Positions 9,573-18,046 of a stretch of 48,964 nt of DNA are shown here, piece after piece. Within the stretch, counting starts at the first letter, position 1. Every line of letters starts with the position of its first letter. The notes under the pieces are model-generated. The model did no database searches and had not been told where the DNA came from. It worked only from the letters and a program-made list of their open reading frames with translations. The DNA is taken from the NCBI GenBank assembly GCA_002898575.1, contig BEHT01000028.1, positions 1 through 48,964 on the forward strand, written 5' to 3'. Source of the stretch: a bacterium HR17 (GTDB lineage: Bacteria > Armatimonadota > Fervidibacteria > Fervidibacterales > Fervidibacteraceae). Made by a program: the position numbers and the translations under genes.

Positions 9573-11543
9573 CTACTGTGGCGGCGGTGGGGGCATTGAT
9601 GTCGCCTGGAACGTTTGAATTTCGCTGAACACATAACCGCCTTCCGGCGGCGTGGCATCGCGCGAGTTACGATAGCCTACCCGCCAGTAGAAGGGACCGG
9701 TCGTGTTGCCGATGGATTGAGCAAAGGGCAACAAGTTTTGATTGGCTAATGTCACGAGTTGGGCGTTTTGGTTGGGGTTGGGCAGCAACGGCACCGTCAG
9801 CGTCAAAGTGCGATTGGACGGGAAGGTGACTTGGTCGCTGACTTGTATGACATATTCGTCAGCACCTTGCGCTGACAAAAACCGAAAAGTCACGGCGCTG
9901 AGGTTCACCGCAGTGTTCGGGTTCGGCTCCAATAGGTCAGCAACGGTCAACCGCCGAACAGGAGTTGCAGGACCGATGGGTGCCGAATAGGCACTGTAAA
10001 TTAGTTCAAAAGGCGGGCGAGTTTGCTGCTGTCGGGAGCCTAAAGTGCCTGCCCCGCCGCCCGTTCCACCGCCTCCTGTGCCTCCGCCGCCTGTCCCGCC
10101 GCCTCCTGTGCCGCCACCCGTTCCGCCGCCTCCGACACCTCCGCCTCCGCCGCCCGTCGTTCCACCTGTCGGGATCGGGTTTATCGGAACACGCCGTGCC
10201 GTCACAAACCGCACGACATACCAATGGGAAGTGCCTATCTGGGGTGGGGTGTGCAGGAAAAAGACCTCATAGTTGTCTGGAAGAAACACGGGACCGACAG
10301 GCTGAGTTTGGGTAGGATCGCGTTGTAAACGCGGCAGGATGTTCGGGGGGTCACCGCTTTCCACGCTTATGGCTGCGACACCGGTGTAGAAAGTTTGATC
10401 GTCGTTGAAAACCGCCGTGCTTTGCGGGTCTATGACATCAATTAACTTGCTGAGTACTGGGTTTACAGCGGCGCTGGTGTCGCGGTAAATCTCAATGGCG
10501 ACCGTGTCACGAATGGGTTGCAGGTGCAGTATAACTCGTTGTCCGTCGCTACTGACTTGGGCTCGCGCAGGTGGGGGTGCCCCCTCACCACGGTTTGTGT
10601 TGCCTCGTCGCAGGAGATTGGCGGCGAGAAAAACTGCACCCAGCACCAAGATCAAGCGCGCAATTTGCGACCCCAATGACGGTCGTTTTACCTCCACCGG
10701 CGCTTCACGGGCGCCGATTTCGGGCAACTGGTAAATGGCAACGACTTTGTCCGGATACTGAACAGGCGTTGATTCCTCGTCAATACGGGCTTCAGCGGTG
10801 CGGGCTTCTACGGTCGTGAGGGTGACCCGTCCGACCCGTGACGGAATCGGTCCCAGTTCTGGGTCACGGACAGTGCGGACGACCCACATCCGCATGCCAG
10901 GCAACAGCCCATGATCGCGCCCGCGATTGATGATCACAGCGTTACCGACGCGTTGGGTGATTTGCCCTTCCGGCAACCGCACTGCAAGGGCTTGCTGAAC
11001 GGCTTGTGCAGCGGCTAATGTCAGGGCTTGGTCTATGGCGACATCGGGCGATGTGCCGGGGCGCGGCGGTGAGGTGAGACGCACATGCGCGCCGTTTGTC
11101 GGCACCTCCATGAAAGGGTCAAACCACAGCATTTGGAGTTGCACCGTTGCTTGTCCCGTTTTCTCGTTGACACTGACTTGAACGATTTTGCCGGTGATAG
11201 CATAGCGCGCTTGGACGGCACGGGTCAGTTGAATCAGTTGCGCCGGCAACAAGGGGAAAGACAGTCGCAATCGCTGCATCTGCGCTTCCATCTCACTCCG
11301 CGAGACGACCTCGTAGTTTTTGGCGTAGTTGATGAACGCCAGCGCCACGGCGTCGGCAGCCTTGCGCCCTAACAGCGCCGGTTGCCCTGCCGGCGTCTCA
11401 AAGTCCAGGATCAGCACGCGCGTGATCGGAGCCGGTGTGCTTGCTGGGGTTTGTGCCAGCGCTTGACCGCTCCACTGCAGCGCTAACGCCACCACCAAAC
11501 TCTGTGCGAACCATCGCCAGACACGAGACCGTCGCCAACGCAT
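9573..11543 (-). CDS. CsgG-like envelope protein with Gly/Thr-rich linker
   Basis: The 656-residue protein starts at ATG 11543 with GGAGG nine bases upstream; a GTG at 11558 is less likely. A signal peptide is followed by a CsgG/TolB-N-like domain (about 35-260; ILDFETPAGQ, YAITGKIVQV). The part NRGRDHGLLPGMRMWV resembles a small barrel found in flagellar/curli assembly proteins. A transmembrane helix lies near 293-311. Residues 461-503 are almost entirely Gly and Thr in GGGGT repeats, a flexible linker, and the C-terminal third is beta-rich and Fn3-like. It sits 39 bp after the giant propeller gene and 25 bp before the protease. A role in assembling or displaying the neighbouring secreted proteins is plausible but inferred. 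Confidence 0.82.
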   Translation of the reverse strand: MRWRRSRVWRWFAQSLVVALALQWSGQALAQTPASTPAPITRVLILDFETPAGQPALLGRKAADAVALAFINYAKNYEVVSRSEMEAQMQRLRLSFPLLPAQLIQLTRAVQARYAITGKIVQVSVNEKTGQATVQLQMLWFDPFMEVPTNGAHVRLTSPPRPGTSPDVAIDQALTLAAAQAVQQALAVRLPEGQITQRVGNAVIINRGRDHGLLPGMRMWVVRTVRDPELGPIPSRVGRVTLTTVEARTAEARIDEESTPVQYPDKVVAIYQLPEIGAREAPVEVKRPSLGSQIARLILVLGAVFLAANLLRRGNTNRGEGAPPPARAQVSSDGQRVILHLQPIRDTVAIEIYRDTSAAVNPVLSKLIDVIDPQSTAVFNDDQTFYTGVAAISVESGDPPNILPRLQRDPTQTQPVGPVFLPDNYEVFFLHTPPQIGTSHWYVVRFVTARRVPINPIPTGGTTGGGGGGVGGGGTGGGTGGGGTGGGGTGGGGTGGGAGTLGSRQQQTRPPFELIYSAYSAPIGPATPVRRLTVADLLEPNPNTAVNLSAVTFRFLSAQGADEYVIQVSDQVTFPSNRTLTLTVPLLPNPNQNAQLVTLANQNLLPFAQSIGNTTGPFYWRVGYRNSRDATPPEGGYVFSEIQTFQATSMPPPPPQ

Positions 11544-11582
11544 GTCCCTTCCCTCCACAGTCGCAGCGTTTTCGGCTTTGGG

Positions 11583-14500
11583 TCAGCGCCATCGCACCAA
11601 CAGCGTCGCGCGGACTTGCTCACCGCGCTCGCCGATCGCTGTCAGTTCCAGCAGATATGGCATTTGTGGCAACAGATTGTCTGCCCTTCCCCGCCCGTCC
11701 CAACGGAGCCGGTGGTCGCCGGATGGGAACCACCGACGCGGCTGAACGACTTGGACGACGCGCCCGGTCAGGGTCAGCAGGCGCCCCTCCAAAAACGCCG
11801 GCTCTGTCAATGCGAACTGAACGGCTAAGGCGCCGCCTCGGCTGGGTTGCTGCCGCAGCCCCACGATGCGCAACCCAGCGGCGCCGGTGCGCCGTTCAGC
11901 GATCACCCGCAGGCGACGGACGCCGCCGCGCAACTCCACTGTGTAACTGGTGGTCGTGCGCATGTAGCGGGCGTCGCCTGTCTCCAAGTCCACCAGCGTC
12001 AACCGGTAGTCGTTAGGCACAAGGTCGTTAAGGTTATCCCAAGTCAAAGTCAGCGGGGCATTGGATTGACCCTCCACGAGGATGTCCCACGCTTGTGGGC
12101 GCGCCGAGAGTGACCGAATGTCCGAAGCCCACAACCCCTCCCCGCGCCCCGTCCCGCTCACGATCGCAAAGGTCGTCCACGCAGGCACCAGTTGTCGCAA
12201 GGGCGGTGGCAAGGGCACATCCAGTGCATCTGGACCGTCAGATGCAGCGCGGTTCATCCCGATTTGCAGGGTCGCTATGACCCCGTCAGCGTTGCGCAGC
12301 GTCAGGGGTAGCAGCCAACCGTCTTTGTCCGACAGCGCCAACCGTCCTTCTCGTGCCATCCGTGAAGGGCGACCGGCATTGGTGACCAGCAGCGCCATGC
12401 GGTTAACAACAGGGGCGTTGTCAATTTGCAAAATGACCCCTTGCGACGCTTCCACCCGCACCCAGTAACCGCGAAACGGGTCTAAGGTAGCCGATAAGTC
12501 GTAGCCGGTGCCAGAAGCGTTGAGGGTAAAGAGGGCGTCCCGCAACAGCCCTTGCAAAACGGCGTCGCGCAAAGAGAGGTTTTGACCGTTGGCACGGTTA
12601 ATCACTCGTGTGCGTTGCCAGTCCACAGAGAAAGGAAACGGTGCACCAATCAACCACCAACCCTTTTTGTCCAGCACTAACGCAAAGGGTTGGTCGGTCG
12701 GTGCTGGGTTGCCTGGTGTCGTGAAGTCTACAGATTGAGTAAACCGCACGAAATAACCCCGCCCTAAGCGCACGACATCCGCAGGGGCTGTCGGGTAGAA
12801 AACATATTGCCCTCCGCTCGCGCCGGTCGTTGGATCGGTTAACGACGGGTCTGTGACCCAAGTCGCTATTTGGGTCGTGCCGAACAGTTGAGGCGGTGTG
12901 ATGCCCGTGCCTGTATAGTCGTAAGGTAGGCTCACCATTTGCACGCCGGGCGTGAAGGTGAACTGGGCGCGCAGAGTGAAGTTGATGTCGCGGGTTTCGG
13001 TGTTCTCCTGAACGGTCACGCCTGTCCTTTGAGACGGCGACGCCGTGTAACCGGGCGCGTTGACGCGCACGGTGTAAGTGCCCAACGGAACGCTGGCGAT
13101 CAAGTAGTTGCGTTGGTAGCCGTCCTGCGTCGTGAAAGAGGAGGCGGTCGTCGCTGAAGCGATGACTTGCCCGGTTGCAGGTTGGACTACTTCCACTGTG
13201 ACGCCGCCGATAGGTGTGCCGTCAGCGCGTGTGACGCGCCCTGAGATGCTCCCTGGCTGCGCCCGCGCCAATGCGATGGTCACCGTCACTGTTCCAGCGG
13301 TCGGCACTTGCACCCCCGTGACGGAGTTGGGCTTGTAATTGGAAGCCGATGCTTGCACCGTGTAAGTGCCGACAGGCACATCGGTGACCGTGAAGTTACC
13401 TTGTGAGTCGGTCGTCGCCGTCTTCACGACGGTGTTACCTGAAAGGACCTCCACGAGGGCGTTAGGAACGCCTTGGTTGGTCTGAGAGTCCACGACCTGT
13501 CCCGTGATCGTGCCGGGTGAGCCGGGCAACTGAAAATCCACACCGGTCGTTTCTTGTCCCGGGCGGACGACAATGCCCGTTTTCGTCACAGACGAATGCT
13601 GCGGCGCCGAGGCGGTAACCTCGTAAGTGGCGTTGGGCAACCCTTCTATCCGATAAGTGCCGTCACTACCTGTCGTCGCAGTGTAAGTGCTAGGGATACC
13701 CGGGGGAAGGACGATGGGGTTGCCTTGTTCATCGGCAACAATTCTCGCCGTCACCGTTGCCCCGACGATGGGCGTCGTTCCGTCCAGTTCCGTCACCTTG
13801 CCGCTAATGGCACCCGGCGGCAGTTTGGTCATCGTGAAGTCGTTGCCAGCGCTGACGAAACTGGATACATTGTCAAAGTCATTGACTCCCTCTGAGGTGG
13901 TGCGCAGCAAGCGGGAAGTCCAGCCGGGCGCGGCGACCTCTAGATCGTAGACACCGGTGTTAAGCCCGATGATCTGATAAGAACCGTCTTGTTGTGTGAT
14001 GGCACCACCGAAGACAATAGGCTGCTGTTGTAAACTGTTAATCTGGGCACGGACGGTAAAACCTGCCAGAGGTCGCCCTTGGGTGTCCACGACCTTGCCT
14101 GCTATCACGCCCGTCCGCAAAAAGTCCATGATGTAGTTCATCAGGGTGTGACGGAAGGTGAGGGGTTCCACAAAGGTCGTTTGACCGATCGTTGTGTTCT
14201 TAAAACCGTTGTTCATCGCCTCCATCGGGAAAAAGAAAGTGACGACCCGATAGTCTGTCGCAGGGTCACGATATTGAACGGCGGCATTGGTGCCTCCTTG
14301 CAAATAGGTGTAGGTCGCAAACGCCCCCTGCAGCACATCCACCGTATCCATCACCAACGCGTTCTCGCAACCTTCACCCATAAAGCCCCAACTCGGGTTG
14401 TATTGGCTGGGGTTGATGGGCGGGTCGTAGGTGGTGTCGGGACGATAGTTGAAGCCCAACAATTCAATGCCTGCCGCTGTCCCGTGTCGCTCTTGGTCAG

Positions 14501-17117
14501 GGTCTCTGTTTTGATTGTCTGCGGTGAGACGGTCTTCGTTAAAGGTAAACCCTTGCCCCCAGTCATAAAAGCCCGATGCGACCAATTGTCCCTGAAGTTT
14601 GTGGCGTTGGGCTTGGTAACTGCTGATAAGGTCGAGGCTGTAGTCGCCGTAGAATCCGCCGACAACACGGGAGAAGCGGGCTTTGAGATAAGTCGTGAGA
14701 AAATCGTTGTTCGTCTGCCCGTTCAAAGTCAGCGCCCAACCCAAGTCTTGCCCGCTGGCGATAAACAGGCGACCGCTGCGGCTGAGAAAGCGCGCCAGTT
14801 TGCCCTGCGTGACGGGGTCTTCCAAAGTCCCTTTGTCCACCCAAAGGCTGCCTGTGTAGGGCGCTAACCAGACAACGGCGCGCTCGGCATGCAAGCGGGT
14901 TGTGTTGAGCACCGGGTCTACAAAAGGGCGCGGCAAATAGAGGGCTAAAATCTCCTCAGGCACCGGTCCCCGACACAGCGTCCGCCAAATTGCGACCAAA
15001 TCTACATTGGGGAAAGGACAATGTTGAGTGTTACGAGAGATGACGCCTTTTTGCAAGTTGTAGGGCACGATTAACGGTGGTGGCTGGACATCGCTGAAGT
15101 AGTAGGTCTCAGTGGGAATGCCGGGGTAGTTAAGGAAGCGCTCAAAGTTCCCTAACCCCGCCGCTCTTTGCGTCGTCCACTTCTGACCGCAAGCGTAGTC
15201 ACTAACCAATAGCACATCCTTGTCAGCGGCAAAGGGTTTAGAGGTGCACCCCGTGATATTGTCGTAACCAATCGCGGGCACGGCGCTCAACGAGCGGTTA
15301 GGCTGCAAAATGCGCCCTTGTTGGGTCGTGATGATTTGGACATCAGGGCTTCTCGGATCGCTTGGCTGCGGCATCACCATATCGTCAGTTCCCAAAGCGA
15401 TGAAGGTCAAAGAGGCGGGTATGTTGCCCGCCCTGTCAACCGGGATGATGGTCACATAGTAGTCACGGGGCGTCGGCGGCAGTTTAATGCGGCGGGTGTA
15501 GATGCCGTCGCCTGCTTGCTGGTCACCGTGCGTGCCGTCGTCAAACAGCTCAATAGCGTAGGGCTGAATTTGCTGCCAAAAGGCTTGCACGCTGTTGCCC
15601 TGCCCGGCTTGGAACATTAACTCCAGTGTGTTGACCAGCGGCGGGTTGCGTTCCTGTCCCGTGTCGGGGTCAAAGTTGACGATCATCCAATCGGCTTCGT
15701 GGGCGATAGCGGCTTGGTCGCCAGGGTTTTGTTGTCCAGCGGAGTCAGGAAACCCTTCGTTGTGCACCGCCCACAAAAACAGCGGGTTGTCGGCGCTCTT
15801 GAAAACGGCGTAAACCTTGTCCACACCGCTTTCGGGGTCAAATGCGGCTGCCGTCAAAGTGACGGTGTCGCCAGGTAGGTTGATTTTGGGCGTAATTTGC
15901 GGCAGGATGGGGTTGCCGAACTGGTCTGCAAGCAGCGGCGGAAAGATGTCAATGGATGAGATCACCCAGATGTCCTCGCTACCGGCGCGGGTCGTCACAA
16001 AGGCAATGCGTTCAATCGTTCCAGGGACAGCGGGAAACGGCTCCACCGTCGGTTGAAACTCCTGAGTTTGGTTCCCAGCGGGAGAGACTTGCCGAACTTG
16101 AGAGCCGTCTTCATTGGTCAGGAAGACATCGCGGTTGCCGTTGCGGTCGGAAGTGAAAGCGACGCGAAATCCCCTTTGACCTAAGTTGCTGTTGGGGTTT
16201 GTATAATACACGGGCGCAGGGTCTGTGTCGTTCTGATTGCCGCTGGTAATCGGGCGGGGGTTTTGCCCGTCCCCACGCATGACCCAAATGTGGAAAAAGG
16301 CGCCAGGTTGCCCCGTGTTGGGGTCAAGGTTACTCTCAAACAGGATGCGCCCGTCAGGTAAATAGGCTGGGTTGCGATTAACACCTTGTGTCGTTAGTTG
16401 GCGAATCGCGCCAGTGTCCAGTGCTAACAAAAAAATCTGATTGTTTTGCTCAAAGGCGATTTCCGCTCCTGACGGGGCGACCGCAATGCGCCGAACGCCC
16501 TGCAGACCGAAAGTGCGCCGTTGAATCTGCACAGGCGATGTCCGTAAGTTGACGGTGTAAATGTCCGTAGTGCCACCGGCGCTGATGACGAGGGCAAGGG
16601 TGGCGCTGTCAGGAAACCACGCCGGGTATAACTCATCTCCCTTGGGAACACCAGAGGGTATGTCGCCTTCGGGGATGGCAGGACGCGCGTTACTACCGTC
16701 AGGGTTCATGAGCCAAATGCGCAGGCGCGTCCCGGTTCCGTCGTTTTGGTCTAGCCGCTTATTGCCGTTGCTGTCCACGCTGTTAGTGCTGAAGGCGATC
16801 GTTCGCCCGTCGGGCGACCAAGCCGGGTAAAGTTCCTGACCCGGTGCGGCGGTGAGCGAAATCTCTTGCTGACGCGCTTGGCGCGACTTCAACGCCCGCT
16901 GTTGCCATTCCGCTCGCAGACGCCGTTCCAACCCAGGTCCAAAACGGTCGCGGTCTCGGAGCCATCTCTGCATCGCAGCGGGGTCAAACAGTGGGCGCGG
17001 GGGTTGAGACGGCGGGGACGGTGGTGCCGGAGCGAGGGCTGCGAGCAAAAAGACGAAAAGCCCAGCCAACCCCATCAACCCATAACTTTGCCAAACCGTC
17101 GTGCCTTTTAGGCGCAT
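11583..17117 (-). CDS. Giant exported beta-propeller / carboxypeptidase-regulatory-domain protein
   Basis: The 1844-residue product begins at ATG 17117, with AGGAGG ten bases upstream; this removes a spurious long extension into coaE. After a signal or anchor helix (about 10-32), residues 85-400 form a TolB/PD40-type propeller (LYPAWSPDGRTIAFSTN, IAFVTTRAGSEDIWV). An Ig-like segment follows (400-560), then a region of about 400 residues with a glutamine-amidotransferase-like strand (RLFIASGQDLGWAL). About four carboxypeptidase regulatory-like domains come next (1020-1410; GAISGKVTELDGTTPIVGA and similar). The end is the MVSLPYDY/GWWLIGAPFPFSVDW module and a FlgD-like domain (WDGRGRADNLLPQMPYLLE) shared with two neighbours. 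No catalytic residues were identified; a very large surface or matrix protein is inferred. It overlaps coaE by 10 bp. Confidence 0.88.
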   Translation of the reverse strand: MRLKGTTVWQSYGLMGLAGLFVFLLAALAPAPPSPPSQPPRPLFDPAAMQRWLRDRDRFGPGLERRLRAEWQQRALKSRQARQQEISLTAAPGQELYPAWSPDGRTIAFSTNSVDSNGNKRLDQNDGTGTRLRIWLMNPDGSNARPAIPEGDIPSGVPKGDELYPAWFPDSATLALVISAGGTTDIYTVNLRTSPVQIQRRTFGLQGVRRIAVAPSGAEIAFEQNNQIFLLALDTGAIRQLTTQGVNRNPAYLPDGRILFESNLDPNTGQPGAFFHIWVMRGDGQNPRPITSGNQNDTDPAPVYYTNPNSNLGQRGFRVAFTSDRNGNRDVFLTNEDGSQVRQVSPAGNQTQEFQPTVEPFPAVPGTIERIAFVTTRAGSEDIWVISSIDIFPPLLADQFGNPILPQITPKINLPGDTVTLTAAAFDPESGVDKVYAVFKSADNPLFLWAVHNEGFPDSAGQQNPGDQAAIAHEADWMIVNFDPDTGQERNPPLVNTLELMFQAGQGNSVQAFWQQIQPYAIELFDDGTHGDQQAGDGIYTRRIKLPPTPRDYYVTIIPVDRAGNIPASLTFIALGTDDMVMPQPSDPRSPDVQIITTQQGRILQPNRSLSAVPAIGYDNITGCTSKPFAADKDVLLVSDYACGQKWTTQRAAGLGNFERFLNYPGIPTETYYFSDVQPPPLIVPYNLQKGVISRNTQHCPFPNVDLVAIWRTLCRGPVPEEILALYLPRPFVDPVLNTTRLHAERAVVWLAPYTGSLWVDKGTLEDPVTQGKLARFLSRSGRLFIASGQDLGWALTLNGQTNNDFLTTYLKARFSRVVGGFYGDYSLDLISSYQAQRHKLQGQLVASGFYDWGQGFTFNEDRLTADNQNRDPDQERHGTAAGIELLGFNYRPDTTYDPPINPSQYNPSWGFMGEGCENALVMDTVDVLQGAFATYTYLQGGTNAAVQYRDPATDYRVVTFFFPMEAMNNGFKNTTIGQTTFVEPLTFRHTLMNYIMDFLRTGVIAGKVVDTQGRPLAGFTVRAQINSLQQQPIVFGGAITQQDGSYQIIGLNTGVYDLEVAAPGWTSRLLRTTSEGVNDFDNVSSFVSAGNDFTMTKLPPGAISGKVTELDGTTPIVGATVTARIVADEQGNPIVLPPGIPSTYTATTGSDGTYRIEGLPNATYEVTASAPQHSSVTKTGIVVRPGQETTGVDFQLPGSPGTITGQVVDSQTNQGVPNALVEVLSGNTVVKTATTDSQGNFTVTDVPVGTYTVQASASNYKPNSVTGVQVPTAGTVTVTIALARAQPGSISGRVTRADGTPIGGVTVEVVQPATGQVIASATTASSFTTQDGYQRNYLIASVPLGTYTVRVNAPGYTASPSQRTGVTVQENTETRDINFTLRAQFTFTPGVQMVSLPYDYTGTGITPPQLFGTTQIATWVTDPSLTDPTTGASGGQYVFYPTAPADVVRLGRGYFVRFTQSVDFTTPGNPAPTDQPFALVLDKKGWWLIGAPFPFSVDWQRTRVINRANGQNLSLRDAVLQGLLRDALFTLNASGTGYDLSATLDPFRGYWVRVEASQGVILQIDNAPVVNRMALLVTNAGRPSRMAREGRLALSDKDGWLLPLTLRNADGVIATLQIGMNRAASDGPDALDVPLPPPLRQLVPAWTTFAIVSGTGRGEGLWASDIRSLSARPQAWDILVEGQSNAPLTLTWDNLNDLVPNDYRLTLVDLETGDARYMRTTTSYTVELRGGVRRLRVIAERRTGAAGLRIVGLRQQPSRGGALAVQFALTEPAFLEGRLLTLTGRVVQVVQPRRWFPSGDHRLRWDGRGRADNLLPQMPYLLELTAIGERGEQVRATLLVRWR

Positions 17118-17752
17118 GACGATGACACCTCCTGCCGTCCCGCGTGGGCGCGTAACGCTTCTGCAGCCCCATACCTGTCTGTCACAATTACCCGATGCGC
17201 CCGACGAATAAACGCAGAGGATGGGAGTTGGGACCGAAGGCGACGCCACATGTTTTGCCAACGCGGGGCAAACCGCACGGGGTAAGGTGGCTCCACCGGT
17301 TGTCGCACCAACCGGCGCAGTCGTTCCCGCTCGCTGGCGATGACCACCCACACTTCGTCCACGCTACGCAGCAAACCCATTTCAAACAACACCGCAGCTT
17401 CCACTCCCCCACACGGGTAACCGCGCCCAGCCAGCTGCCGCAAGCGCTTTTCAATGATGCAGCGCATCGCCGGGTGTGTCAATTGGTTGAGCCGACGCAG
17501 TGCCAACGGGTGCTGAAATACCCAGTGCCCCACTTTTACGCGGTCTAAATGCCCGTCAGGAGTCGTGAGGACACCGCTGCCGAAGGTCGCCACCAACGCC
17601 CGCAAGACGGGTGAACCTTTGGCGACGACATGACGCCCGACCTCATCAGCGAAGACGATGGGAACGCCCCGCCGTTGCAACTGGCACGCCACCGTCGTTT
17701 TTCCGGCTCCGGCTCCCCCTGTCAAGCCGATAACGCGCAACGAGCCACCCAC
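17108..17752 (-). CDS. coaE: Dephospho-CoA kinase
   Basis: CoaE phosphorylates the 3'-hydroxyl of dephospho-CoA with ATP, the last step of coenzyme A synthesis in the cytoplasm. The 214-residue frame has the family's usual length. It shows the P-loop GLTGGAGAGKTT near the N-terminus, the acidic FADEVGRHVV segment, THPAM, and the LFEMGL strand of the CoA domain. The start is uncertain: GTG at 17752, or TTG at 17740 which has a better spaced AGGTGG. The 3' end overlaps the start of the giant secreted-protein gene by 10 bp, so the two are probably translated together, an odd pairing of a housekeeping enzyme with exported proteins. A structured repeat array lies just upstream. Alternative identities are unlikely. 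Confidence 0.93.
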   Translation of the reverse strand: MGGSLRVIGLTGGAGAGKTTVACQLQRRGVPIVFADEVGRHVVAKGSPVLRALVATFGSGVLTTPDGHLDRVKVGHWVFQHPLALRRLNQLTHPAMRCIIEKRLRQLAGRGYPCGGVEAAVLFEMGLLRSVDEVWVVIASERERLRRLVRQPVEPPYPVRFAPRWQNMWRRLRSQLPSSAFIRRAHRVIVTDRYGAAEALRAHAGRQEVSSSCA

Positions 17753-17801
17753 CTCACCTTTTATCGCGGTTTGCTTTGTTGAATTTTCCCTTCAACACTG
17801 C

Positions 17802-18005
17802 CTCGGAGGGTGCGTCTCCTGACGCATCGCTCTCTTTCAGCGGCTCAGGAGAACCGCCCTCCGAGAGCCCTCGGAGGGTGCGTCTCCTGACGCATCGCTC
17901 TCTTTCGGCGGCTCAGGAGAGCCGCCCTCCGAGAGTTTGTTATTCGGAGGGTGCGTCTCCTGACGCACCGCTCTCTTTCGGCGGCTCAGGAGAGCCGCCC
18001 TCCGA
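17802..18005. repeat. Second structured-repeat array (3 units)
   Basis: Three units of the same family as the array at the left edge start near 17802, 17871 and 17944. Each has TCGGAGGG/CCCTCCGA outer arms, the TGCGT...ACGCA hairpin and a GCGGCTC...GAGCCGC hairpin; unit 1 has one arm mismatch (GAACCGCC). The array fills the space between rpsA and coaE, both on the minus strand. On its right it is bordered by TTCAACACAGCAGCGC (18019-18034), matching the border of the first array, and on its left by a related TTCAACACTGC (17791-17801). It could act in the 3' untranslated region of rpsA or be a non-autonomous mobile element. Confidence 0.92.
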
Positions 18006-18046
18006 ACGAAACCTATTTTTCAACACAGCAGCGCGGTTCCATGCCA

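Noticed and set aside
10045-10272. Proline-rich plus-strand ORF
   Set aside because: It is the complement of the Gly/Thr linker-coding DNA of the envelope protein.
14079-14867. Plus-strand ORF of 262 codons
   Set aside because: It is antisense inside the giant propeller gene, whose domains are clear in the other strand.
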